Origin: Ascarosepion bandense
Lineage: Eukaryota > Mollusca > Cephalopoda > Sepiida > Sepiidae
Assembly: GCA_037127315.1 (NCBI GenBank)
Contig: JBBBDQ010001154.1
Span: forward strand, 493,501-557,500
DNA length: 64,000 bases
Direction of reading: 5' to 3'
Every line of letters starts with the position of its first letter. Within the stretch, counting starts at the first letter, position 1. The position numbers and the translations under genes are program-made. This document shows positions 1 through 9,779 of the stretch, piece after piece. The notes beneath the pieces were generated by a model. It was not told the origin of the DNA. It saw only the letters and a list, made by a program, of their open reading frames with translations, and did no database searches.

Positions 1-71
1 ATACTAGGGTGCTTGCCGTAGTGTGACGGCGATCAGCTTATTAACATAAACAGTTGGATTATTTTTCCCTA

Positions 72-312
72 TCAGTCAGTCAGTTAAGTGCCATACGTGA
101 TACACGCTTGGGCGATCATGTCTCGAAACAGACATGACTGACTGGGCAGAAGATTATCCCGCAGTAGGTTGCCATTGCTTTCTGCGGTAGACTGGTTGCC
201 GACTAAGGCTATAGAACCCAATCTGTCCTGTTATTTAACCCATAACTGGAAGGAATAGACGGATTAATACCTTTCCCAAGGGTATTTGCGCGTAAGTGAA
301 TGCAAGGAATTC
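72..312 (-). mobile_element. SINE-A copy, 5' truncated
   Basis: Reads on the minus strand. It begins at the family 3' end (TCAGTCAGTTAAGTGCC on the plus strand) and runs back to the GAATGCAAGGAATTC segment just after the B box. The tRNA-like head is missing. It includes the internal inverted repeat around CATGTCTC/GAGACATG seen in nearly every copy. A non-coding retroposon that would depend on a LINE for movement. Confidence 0.85.
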
Positions 313-1507
313 TCCCTATAAGTAGCTTTTTTAAGTAAAGCCTGATAATGGCACCTGATTTTGATGTTAAATTCTTCTTTCGCAGACTAATGTAGTGGGT
401 TCTGTCCTTAATAGGCATCTCACCTTAGCGTTGTTCTAGACTTGGGTTTAGAAAATATAAGTTTTCTTGTAAGTCACTGTTCAAAGAAAACACGCTTTTA
501 AGATTTAAGGTGTAGGGCACGGATTGATTTTTTATTTGACGTTTAACGGTTATTGGCAAGAAAAAAAATCCCTGACCAGTGTTCAAATCCCGGTTTAGAC
601 TCTTCTCATCAATGCCCCTCGGAAAGACATTAATCCATTTATTCTTCTCTCTATGCTTGGATAGTAGCCAGTCTAGAAAAATTACTTTGAATTCAAAACT
701 GTGGAGGAGGCGACAGTAAATCGTTCCACTTTCTGAAGAAGCCATGCCATTTAACAGATAAAGAACAAATCCGGAGAGCTATGGTTGCCTACATCCGAAA
801 GAGACGCGACAAAAAATAAATGACGGTTGATGTTCTTAGCAGACGACAAGTTCTGTCATTTGGAAAATTAGCGCAATCCGCTTTTCTCTTGACTGATACC
901 TACGAAGTTCAGCTCATCAAGAAATAAATGATCAGATTTCAATATTTCACCGTTTTTTCTCCTACAGAGTGCGTTCATTTTAAAAGAATTCTACTTTTCT
1001 CACGGTACCAACATTATCTACTTTAAAATAAGTACTCGCATGACTAAACTAGGATTTGGCCAAGAATCGTTTTCCGATTTATTATCGATATCTAAATGTT
1101 TAAAGTCGAAAAATCTGATCTCAAACGAAGAAAGAATGAAAGTCTCAGTTCCTGGAGTCCATACGCAAATTACTTTTAGTTTTTCCTATTTATAGTACAT
1201 TTGATAGAATAATTTTCATAGTCTACTGACTCGCCGTTGACGGAACCGCATTGCCAAGTATTGTGGTGCTCCTCGACATTTTATTCTGTGTGAAACGAGT
1301 CCCTCTGTTGGGGACCCGAAGAGTCGTTTGCATGGAGGATGTGGGTAGCGAGATTTTTTTTCCGTGCCGGTGGAGAAGAAAAGGTTGATAATTGGCAGAA
1401 ATATTAAGTTTACATCGCTGTCTTTGTTTTGTCGATAGATTCAGTAAGGGACGTCGTTTGGAAGACCTTGTAGCACTGTCAGCACTGTCTCATTTACTGT
1501 TGATTTC
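313..1507. other. No gene or repeat recognised
   Basis: A minus-strand open frame of 106 codons lies at 425-745, but its product resembles nothing I know and its composition is not clearly coding. No splice-linked exons, RNA gene or recurrent repeat was seen. Confidence 0.5.
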
Positions 1508-1622
1508 CTAAGCGTTGCTTAGATGTGGCACAAGGCCGAAAGTATGGGGTACCCAGTGAGGATCGTAATAGGTTCTACCGAGACAAGCTTGTTAACCATT
1601 ACACCCCGTCGAGGTGCCCGCT
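1508..1622 (-). mobile_element. SINE-B copy
   Basis: On the minus strand it reads through an A-box-like TGGTTAACAAGCTTG region, a B-box-like GATCCTCACTGGGTACC, then TTTCGGCCTTGTGCCACATC. Same order as the copies at 9.5, 12.1 and 26.1 kb. tRNA-derived, non-autonomous. Confidence 0.75.
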
Positions 1623-1878
1623 TCTCATTTTACTGTAATTAGTTCTACAAGCAACAAGTGTTTTCATTTTGATTTTTAAGGAATACCTATATCTCTTTCT
1701 TTCGAGCAGTACACTGAAGAGGAGGCTATACGCTAGTCAATCTTTTAACCCTTAAAAAAAAAAAAAAAAAGAAGAAAAGAAAAAAAAACTAGTCTAGAAT
1801 CTCTGTCTCATATCACCCCTTTTACATCCAATGATGTGTAGGGCAGTCACTTTTTGTTACTGTTTCCGTAACAAACTG

Positions 1879-2077
1879 TTTTTTTTTTTTTTTTTTTTTA
1901 CGGGGCAAAGTTGTTAGCCCTGCGCCCAACCCCCAAACCTGGAGGACCGGTGGACCATTCTTGGTCCTTACGTTTACAGCACCTGGTATTCCCAAATGGT
2001 CACCCATCTAAGTACTGACCAGGCTCGATGTTGTTTAACTTCGGTGATCGGACAAGAACCGGTGTATTCAACACGCA
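1879..2077 (-). mobile_element. 5S rRNA-headed SINE with poly(A)
   Basis: On the minus strand about 107 bp (2077 to 1971) match 5S rRNA, including GAAGTTAAAC (A box region), GCCTGGTCAGTACTTAGATG and GGGTGACC (C box region). A GC-rich body of about 70 bp follows (GGGGGTTGGGCGCAGGGC, then CAACTTTGCCCCGT), and it ends in about 20 A. 5S head, conserved-looking body and poly(A) is the SINE3-type layout. The body recalls the Nin-DC SINE domain, but that is from memory and unchecked. The 5S 5' end is missing. Confidence 0.7.
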
Positions 2078-2489
2078 ATATCTCTGTGCGTATTCATTTT
2101 TTGCCCCCCCCCCCCCATGCAGAAAAGGCTCCAATGTAGTAATTTTTGTACCAATCAGGTTCCTTGCTACTTTTGACGAGTCTGCATTTTCGAGTACTAA
2201 AATGTAAAAATCACGTTTCTAATACAAATTACTGCCTCCTTTCAAGGGTAAAGGGTTAATAGGTTTTTTAAAAAGGTAAAAAGTTTACATCAATTTTATA
2301 TTTTTTGCTTTGTCGCATTTTATTCAAGTCAACGTTTTCACATTGGACTTCATTTACATTCGGATTATTTACAATAGATCATTTGGTGTCTTTTTATTAT
2401 GCAAACTTGGTTTGTCTCTTGGTATATAAATAATTATATACTCAGGTTAAATATGAATCTAAACTTATTTATAAATGGAACTTTGTCTG

Positions 2490-2796
2490 TGTGTGTGTAT
2501 GTCTGTGTGTGTCCGTTACCTATAGACTCCGAAACGGCTAAACCTATTTTCTTGAAAATTTATACAGTTGTACTATAAGCGTCTGCGAGTGTTCTTAGCT
2601 AGGTTTTGTGTCGAGGTACCCCCGATAAATATCGAAAATCGACAATCGAAAAAATCGGGTTATAGAAGGAGCGGTCCGATTTTAATCAAATTTCATACAC
2701 TCATAGACAAAGACATAAGAAACAATATTCAGAAGTTTCAAGGTTGCAGTTCTTACAATAGTGCAGAAAATCGATAATATATATATAAAAGGCAAG

Positions 2797-2850
<54 letters not shown>
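2490..2850 (+). repeat. GT-rich stretch plus (GT)n microsatellite
   Basis: An imperfect TGTGTGTG stretch precedes GACTCCGAAACGGCTAAAC, a motif I associate with dispersed transposon ends in invertebrate genomes (uncertain). A pure (GT)n tract of about 52 bp fills 2799-2850. Confidence 0.5.
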
Positions 2851-2852
<2 letters not shown>

Positions 2853-2860
2853 CTGCCTGT

Positions 2861-3830
2861 ATGTCTGTATTTTTTTCAGCCTTTTATTTTACTTTTTCCT
2901 TCGGGTTTGGCTCTAAGTAGGTATAATTGTAGTTCTTAGTCTCAGCCATCATACCATTTACTCAGAGGATTTATTTAGCCTTGAAAATTCAGTTTACGAC
3001 GAAAAAAACTTATTTGATATCGATAGCAGGAAACCAAAATTTGACTTACATCCATTCATTTTTCTTTCAGTCTACGGTTTCGCTTTAACTGGAAACAACT
3101 CTTGCTTTTTAGTCTTTCGTGCCAACGTCCAATGAGTCTGAGCTCCAGGACCATGGATTAGTTTTAAAGGTTTCATTATACCCGAGCAACGCCGAGCTAT
3201 ACTGCTAGTATATATTTAATTAAAGGTTGGAATCGTTTGTTTGTTTATTTATTGAGGGCGTTTCCATCTTTAAATATGTCAAAGTTGTAAGTATAATATT
3301 ATTTTTCCTACCCGTGGCCAGCGCTCTAAGTAAACCCTACTTACCTAATTTCTAACCTGGAAAAGGAAAAACAATACGATACAAATGCGAAATAAATTAA
3401 AGAGGAACTGAGCCCAAATACCATTTTAGACATTTATTATACGTCGACAAAATGTAAAGAGACATACACATCACAAGAAGTAAAAAGTTCGTTAAACTCA
3501 CTGCGTGGGCTGTTCGTTTCTCTACGCTTCAGGTAGGATATATTTTTTTCTCGCGTTTGAATATATTCCAACGTGATGGAAGACATGGCCGTCCCTTTTC
3601 CGTCCCTCACGTCCACACTGGTCTTTTTGTATCTATCCAAAAAGCCCAGGCGCAAGGGAGGTGTTTTTTTTTTTTTTTTGTTTTTTTTTTGTTTTTGTTT
3701 TTTGTCCCCACATAACCTTGGTAAAGAAGTAAATGAATTCTGATTTTTTTTTCAACGATAATTTTAAACGATCACTATATGTCTCGATGAGTTGGAAGAC
3801 AACAGGAAGAGATGGAGTTTTTGGACTCTT
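2861..3830. other. No gene recognised
   Basis: AT-rich sequence with a T/GT-rich run near 3661-3705. A 72-codon minus-strand frame at 3437-3655 has no recognisable domain. Nothing else supported. Confidence 0.5.
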
Positions 3831-4161
3831 ATTGTGGACAATGGATGTGCGTTGTGGTGCAGTGGATATTGGCTAGGAACGAGAAATCGGGGAACCGAGT
3901 TCGAATTCCAGTTGAAACCATTGCATTCACTTACGCACAAATACCCTTGGGAAAGGTATTAATCCGTCTCTTCCCTCCAGTTATGGGTTAAATATCAGGA
4001 CAGATTGGGTTCTATAGCCTTGGCTGGCAACCAATCTACCGCAGAAAGCAATGGCAACCTACTGCGGGATAATCTTCTGCCCAGTCAGTCATGTCTCTTT
4101 CGAGACATGATCGCCCAAGCGTGTTTCACGTATGGCACTTAACTGACTGATTGTGGACAAT
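3831..4161 (+). mobile_element. Full-length SINE-A with 11-12 bp target duplication
   Basis: Body 3843-4150 holds the whole family order: GGATGTGCGTTGTGGTGCAG (A box), GAGTTCGAATTCCAG (B box), the tRNA-unrelated body, the CATGTCTC/GAGACATG inverted repeat and the GGCACTTAACTGACTGA end. It is flanked by ATTGTGGACAAT at 3831-3842 and TTGTGGACAAT at 4151-4161, a target-site duplication typical of LINE-mediated insertion. The intact duplication suggests a fairly recent event. Confidence 0.93.
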
Positions 4162-5010
4162 GAAATTATAGGTCCTTGAAAGTTGATGACATTAAGGTAA
4201 ACAAGAATTAATTTCTGCCTGAATCTTTGGGATTATTTACACTTTTTACAATCGGATTATTGTCCTCATCATTTTTCTTTGTATCACAACGTTCCGGCTG
4301 TTGTACCTTGTAGCCTTCATCAGATGGATATCGATTTGTTCAGTAAATTCTGAACTGAACCTTTTATTTAACCTATACAGGTAGACTGATCTCGTTCCAC
4401 TGTCTGTGTCTAGAGACATTCTCTAGTTATTTTTTAGTACTGCTCAGTTATTAGTCGTCCGTTTCACTTATTTCCATGTACATACTGCCTGGCCCAGGGA
4501 TTGAACTCTATTATGTCACCAATTCACGAATTAACGCTTTCATCCACTAGACTATTGAAGTGAGAATTACTTTTTGGACAAATCTTTAAGCTGAAGAATT
4601 CTGCAAAGACTATAGTTGATATTGTGAAAAACAATTTCAAAGACACCCAATTAACAGAATGGTCCATAGTCTCTGAAGATAATCCAATAAAAAAAAAGCT
4701 GTAAGTCCATCAAGAGATGCTTTTGAAAATGGAAAACAATATTCAATTAAAAATCTCTGAAAATGGATATAATCTGCAGTTAACGTTAAAATAAAAACAG
4801 TAGAAAACTTAAAAAGCAACGAATGAAAGACTGAAGGTTACTAAAATAATTTCAAAGAATTCATATTGATATGTAAAATAACTTATTCATGCTTATGGAC
4901 ATTGCGCTAATCAAATGTAGTTCTATGGCCTATATCTCGGATTTACTTATAAAGAAATGAAGTTATTTTACTTGATTTGTTTGTATAATAAAACCTAAAT
5001 CCTCTAAAAT
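4162..5010. other. No gene; degenerate hammerhead-like motif
   Basis: Mostly AT-rich single-copy-looking sequence. On the minus strand near 4325-4290, CTGATGAAGGCTAC is followed by a GGC/GCC pairing and GGAACG, recalling a hammerhead core, but GAAA reads GGAA and helix III is not convincing. Confidence 0.35.
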
Positions 5011-5012
5011 AA

Positions 5013-5013
5013 G

Positions 5014-5047
<34 letters not shown>
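5013..5047 (+). repeat. (CA)n microsatellite
   Basis: A pure CA tract of about 35 bp. Confidence 0.95.
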
Positions 5048-5050
<3 letters not shown>

Positions 5051-5293
5051 AACAGAATGTGTCACAAGAGAGATTTTAAAATGGGAGTCCCCAAGTGTAC
5101 ATGGGATCGGAAGTCAAAAATAGTCAATTTCTCTTGGCATTTCCTCTTTTGGGGTGTTTCAAGTTAAGACATTAAATCCTACTCATTTCTCAAGAGAGAA
5201 GAAAACACACGCTGAGCTTAATTGTAAACCCGCAAAATGCTGGTTTTTAGATTCTGTTTCACCGCCACATTGTAATAGCATAGTTGCCTGGCG

Positions 5294-5525
5294 TGTCATG
5301 GGTTTGTTTCTCCTTTTTTAGGTGCCCCTTGTAAACATGTGGTATTGTGGTGTGTGAAGGATTGGGAGGTGATGGATGGTTTCTTGTGGTGAATGGGCAA
5401 ATTGTTAATGAGTAATAGGGTCGTGATAGCGTTTAGCTAGGTATAGGATAGTTAGTGAGTACCACTCTCTACCCACCTCCTTTTCGGCCTTGTGCCACAA
5501 CTATGTAAAAATAGTAAATAAATAG
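5294..5525 (+). mobile_element. Family D repeat, copy 1
   Basis: About 220 bp that recurs inverted at 46.87-47.08 kb. Shared landmarks are TTTTTTAGGTGCCCCTTGTA, GAAGGATTGGGAGGTGATGG and GCTAGGTATAGGATAG. It ends with TTTTCGGCCTTGTGCCACAA followed by A/T-rich tail sequence. Only the end module is shared with SINE-B, so D looks like a separate short retroposon family built on the same 3' unit. No coding potential. Confidence 0.7.
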
Positions 5526-5699
5526 CATAGCTGTCTGGCGTTATGGTAAAAGCAAGAATTTTCCATTTACTGGAAGTAAATAACCGTTAAGATGCCGACA
5601 GCGATATCTCAGACACCATTATTTTGACTTCGATCGGATACAAAGTTAAACAACACGCAGTATAATAAAAAATACATGACAAAACAAGTTGTATTGTAT

Positions 5700-6466
5700 A
5701 TTACTATATGTCTATGCTGGTTTTGAAATAGCACAAAGCAATTTGAATGACTATATAGAATCCATGACTAAATCCGCTGCTAAAAAGGTCGGTTCTCTGT
5801 GCAGGGCCAGGAAGTTTATCCCGTCTGAAACAATCTTGCACATATATAAATCTGCCCTCCGCCCGTGCTGCCATATCTGGTCGGGTGCTCCTGATATCCA
5901 CCTAGGCGTCCTTGACAAGATCCAACGGAGAATCTGTAATGTGATCGATCCCGATTTGACAGTTCGGATACAGACACTTTCTCATCGGCGCAATGTGGCT
6001 TCCCTTTGCCTCTTCTACAAATACTTCCATGGCTTCTGCTCAGTTGAACTTAGCTCACTAGTACCCCCATACATGAATTTACTAGAGTCACAAGATTAGC
6101 AACTAGGTCCCACCCTTTTAACGTTGAGACCAATAAAATGGAAACGTAAATTCTACTCCATCAGCTTTTTCTCTCGCACTTTCCGCCGGTGGAATTCTCT
6201 TCCTTTCACTTGCTTCCTCGACAGCTACAATCTCTAAGTATTTAAATGTAAAGTCAATAGCCATCTCCTATCTCACTAACTTGCATCCTCTCTCATTCTC
6301 CTTTCTTCGTCCACCCCGCTCTCATCAGTATTCTCATCCTTCTCTTGCTCACTTCCTGACACTCCCTATAATCTGTCACTCTTTCTCTTAACTTTCCTCC
6401 TATGTAAGCCTCTGCACAACAGTGGCAGTAAAATGCCTTGCTTGGGGCGATATGATTATAAAAAAA
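5700..6466 (+). pseudogene. LINE-J 3' fragment (C-terminal ORF2 and tail)
   Basis: Frame 5689-6099 encodes the C-terminal part of a CR1/Jockey-like reverse transcriptase polyprotein: NDYIESMTKSAAKK, a short gap, CCHIWSGAPDIHLGVLDKIQ, RRICNVIDPD and LCLFYKYFHGF. Frame is lost near 6095, after which decayed RLATRSHPF-type and FFSRTFRRWNSLPFT-type segments can still be followed. The 3' end is a CAGTGGCAGTAAAATGCC region and CTTGCTTGGGGCGATATGAT plus A-rich tail. 5' truncated and dead. Confidence 0.85.
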
Positions 6467-6702
6467 TAATCAGACGTATACGTATGGGTATACGTGTTCA
6501 GAGGAGGCGTATAGCAATTTGATGACGACTGTAGCGAAGTGTTAAGGATTTGATATCATAAACTGAACTTTACATGGTCTATTTTTATTATATCGGTGTA
6601 TTAAAAACTTTACTGACATTGATTGGTCAATGCCAATTGTGAAATCAAGAACTTAAATTTATCTTGAAAATGAATGTTTTCATTCATAAAATCTAATAGA
6701 AA

Positions 6703-6751
6703 AAATAGAGTTCCAATCATAGTTTACTATGATTGGAAAACTCTATTAGGA
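6703..6751. repeat. Short inverted repeat (hairpin)
   Basis: AATAGAGTTCCAATCATAGT is followed almost at once by its near-complement ACTATGATTGGAAAACTCTA. Arms are about 20 bp with a 1-3 base loop. Origin unknown. Confidence 0.7.
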
Positions 6752-6867
6752 TGAAAAACCCTTAGTTCCGTTTAAAACCTTTCTCTGTCCAACCTTTAAG
6801 TGAATTCGAAACCAAAGATCGGTAAGTATCAAACAGAATTGAAACAAATCAGTTCCGCACTGGATTA

Positions 6868-6990
6868 TCATTCTGTAATGGTTAACCAGCTTATCACGCC
6901 TGATCAATTACGACTGAATAGTGTGTTCGATCCTCACTGGGGGTTTCTTGATCTCTGCCTTATAAAACATTTAAGCTATGCTTAGTAAAT
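6868..6990 (+). mobile_element. SINE-B copy, diverged
   Basis: CTGTAATGGTTAACCAGCTT, GTGTGTTCGATCCTCACTGG and CATTTAAGCTATGCTTAG follow the order of better copies. The CCTTGTGCCA unit is eroded to TCTGCCTTATAAAAC. Confidence 0.65.
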
Positions 6991-7689
6991 CACTATTAGG
7001 TTGTTTTCTTAACTGAGTCGGTCCTGGGTATGACGGTAAACTGCATCCGGCAGTAAGTCCTCTGATTGAAAGGTTGTGAAGAGCATGGAACCACCTCTTC
7101 ATTGCTGTTGTTCCCAGGTCCACGCTGACCCGGAGTGGTAGCACTTGTTAGGGTCCCAGCTATGGGTAAATAGTTAACCCCTAAACTGTGGTAAAAACAC
7201 CAGGAAAGTATAAAAATAGACTTCTATAGAAAAATATATTGAAAGAAAAATATTAACAGTTTTTTCCTTCAAACATTTTTGAAGGAAAAAATTATTACCT
7301 TCTTCAGTTTTCTAAAATAAAAAGAAAATTTTTTCATCAAAATCTGACTAAATCAACCTTTTCACTAGAACTGAACATTAAAAAATGCCTTAAAACGCAA
7401 ACTCTTTTGGCATTAAATAATCCACAGAGATTGATATGTTGTTAAACAAAACTCAAGCTCCTTAAGTTAGTCATCCACCGCCGCGTCGAAAAAAAGCAGC
7501 GAACAGTACTGGACGCCAGTTGTTTAATTCTAGCATAAAGCCGCTCTTTTCTTTCGTGAAAATTATTATTAGCACCATCTGTAATCACTAGAAGGTTATT
7601 TTCAATAATAAAGTCCTTCCCAACATGTATGTCTCTGAAGGTAGATATTAACGGTCAGTCTTCCATGGCCTTAGTAATCAACACTTTTT

Positions 7690-8834
7690 TTTTTGCTTTA
7701 CATAAATGATCTGCCTAAGAGTATACTGCGATCAATTGTAAATATCTATGCAGATGATACAACGTATGGGTGCATCTCTAAAACTCTACTTGACCAGAGA
7801 TTGGCAGCTGATTTTACCAGCTGGAACATCTCAGTGGAAGAAAAACTGGCTGGTTACCTTCAGTGCATTGAAAACCAAACTAGTTACATTCCAGCATCGC
7901 CGATTGGATTTTGAACTACCACCTGTTACGATGAATGGATGGAGGGCCTGTGCCTTGAGAGACTATTGGGTTATAAACTCAACCCTCGTCTCAATTGGAT
8001 CTCGTACATACGATTCTGGAGAGATAGTCGGTTCCCTGTACAGTTCCACTAAATACCTAACTTTTCGTGTTATCCTCTATATTTACAAGATCCACATCAG
8101 GCTGAAAATAGAGTCTGTCAGTTAAGTGCCATACGTGATACACGCTTGGGCGATCATGTCTCGAAAGAGACATGACTGACTGGGCAGAAGATTATCTCAC
8201 TGTAGGTTGCCATTACTTTCTGTGATAGATTTGTTGCCAATCAAGGCTATAGAACCCAATCTGTCTTGTTATTTAACCCATAACTGGACGGAAGAGGCGG
8301 ATTAATACCTTTCCCAAAGGTATTTGCGCGTAAATGAATGCAGAGAATTCAACTGGAATTCGAACTCGGCTCCCCGATAATAGAGTACTGTTGTCATATT
8401 TGGGCAGGAGATGTCTCGTCTTCACTTTCTAGTTTCGATAGTTCAAAAGCATCTCTGAATCTTTGTGGCTTACACAATTTATACTCTACAATCTGTTTTC
8501 CTCACAGACGAAACGTCATAAGACCCTAACTTTTCTATCGCTAATACTTCCATTTAAAGTACTCAGACAAACTGCATTTCTTAGTTCCACCCGTTCTAGC
8601 CTTCAAGGCTAGGACCCGCCATGCTACGTAGATAGTAGCGAACCACCCTCATTCCCTTCCCTATTCCATTGGTGAGAAGTAAGTTCCTTTCGAGCAGCTT
8701 CTTCTCGCGAACCACTGCACTGTGGAATCGACTCCCGGGAGAAAGTTTTCCCCGCTGATTCTTACAACCTTTTCTCCTATGTAACCCCCCTGCGCACCAG
8801 TGGCAATAAAATGCCTTGCTTGGGGCGACACGAT
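7690..8834 (+). pseudogene. LINE-J subfamily copy, split by a SINE
   Basis: Frames at 7693-7914 and 7748-8125 carry reverse transcriptase motifs INDLPKS and IYADDT (palm catalytic YADD). A frameshift and a stretch like LLGYKLNPRLNWISYI follow. SINE-A at 8115-8378 interrupts it. Beyond the SINE the same product resumes with YCCHIWAGD and HRRNV-like segments, and the copy ends in TGCCTTGCTTGGGGCGAC plus poly(A). It differs from J copies elsewhere, so probably a sister subfamily. Several stops and shifts make it dead. Confidence 0.8.
8107..8386 (-). mobile_element. SINE-A inserted in LINE-J, 8-bp target duplication
   Basis: Minus-orientation SINE-A (8115-8378) flanked by AATAGAGT at 8107-8114 and 8379-8386. 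The tRNA head is truncated near the CTCGGCTCCCCGAT segment. Reading from the left duplication straight into sequence after the right one restores the LINE frame (KIEYCCHIW), which confirms the boundaries. Confidence 0.92.
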
Positions 8835-8845
8835 TATAAAAAAAA

Positions 8846-9290
8846 ATTTTTTTTTTTAATCATTTCGCCCCAAGCAAAGCAGTTTTACTACCACTGGTGC
8901 GCAGGGGGTTACATAGAAAGAAAGTGACGAGAAAGAGGGACAGGTTATAGGGGATGTCAGGAAGTGGGTAAGAGAAGGATGAGAACACTGGCATGATAAG
9001 AGTAGTGTGGACAGAGAAAAGAGCATGAGAGAAAGGATGCGAGTCAGTGAGATAGGAGATGGCTATTGACCTTACATTTAAATTCTTGGAGATTGTAGCT
9101 GTCGGGAAAGCAATTATACAGAAGGGAATTCCACAGGCGGGAAGTGCAAGAAAAGAAACTGTTAGAGTAGAAGTTGCGGTTACATTTTATTAGTTTCACT
9201 GTAAAAGTTGCTAATCTAGTAGCTCGAGTAAATTTATAGGGGTCACCAGTGAGTTAAGTTCATCGGAGCAGAAGCCGCGAAAATTTTTTT
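8846..9290 (-). mobile_element. LINE-J 3' end, tail-to-tail with previous copy
   Basis: Starts at a T-run followed by the complement of the LINE-J tail (CATTTCGCCCCAAGCAAAGC) and runs back through the C-terminal coding region to CAGAAGCCGCGAAAATTTTT. Together with 8760-8845 it makes a large inverted repeat joined at the poly(A)/poly(T) tracts. Confidence 0.8.
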
Positions 9291-9340
9291 GCTCAAGTCC
9301 ATTATCTTCCCCACATTGGAGCCTCAGTAGATAGACTTAA

Positions 9341-9515
9341 CTATAGCCCCGTTCACACTCCACCCACGTCTTTTGAACAGGTGAAGAGGCTCATCCGTTG
9401 TTTCCTGTTTAGGATGTGGTTCCCGGCTTTCTCTTTTCCAATCATTTTACTCTTAAGTAGCCCCATGCGCATCAGTGGCATCACCGCCTTGCTTGGGGTG
9501 ATATGATTAAAAAAA
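9341..9515 (+). mobile_element. Family C repeat
   Basis: CACACTCCACCCACGTCTTT, GAAGAGGCTCATCC, TTTAGGATGTGGTTCCCGGC, CTTTCTCTTTTCCAATC, then CATCAGTGGCATCACCGCCT and TTGCTTGGGGTGATATGATT with A-rich tail. The last 50-60 bp match the LINE-J 3' tail, so C is probably a non-autonomous partner of LINE-J. Other copies are at 27.7, 42.5 and 55.1 kb. Confidence 0.8.
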
Positions 9516-9525
9516 ACAAAACAAA

Positions 9526-9655
9526 AAAGATGGTGCAATGGTTAGCTAGCTTGTCTCGCTAAAACCATTGCAATTGTGTAGTGAGTTCGATCCTCACTGG
9601 GTGCCCCGTACTTTCGACCTTGTGCCACATCTAAGATGCACTAAGAAAATCACTA
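9526..9655 (+). mobile_element. SINE-B copy
   Basis: Clean copy: GATGGTGCAATGGTTAGC (A box), GCTTGTCTCGCT, GTGAGTTCGATCCTCACTGG (B box), GTGCCCCGTACTTTCG, CCTTGTGCCACATCTAAG. Starts directly after the A-rich tail of the family C copy. Confidence 0.85.
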
Positions 9656-9779
9656 TCTTCCCCACATATATGCAGAAAACTGTGCTTCTTACTTTGTAAC
9701 CCTCTACCTCAACTGACCCCCCCCCCCCCAGCCCTTGTACAGGATGAATATCACTGTAAAATCAATAAATAAAATTTTT

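Noticed and set aside
6870..6940. tRNA gene
   Set aside because: A/B boxes are present but the cloverleaf is not formed and the same sequence recurs as SINE-B. The same applies to SINE-A heads.
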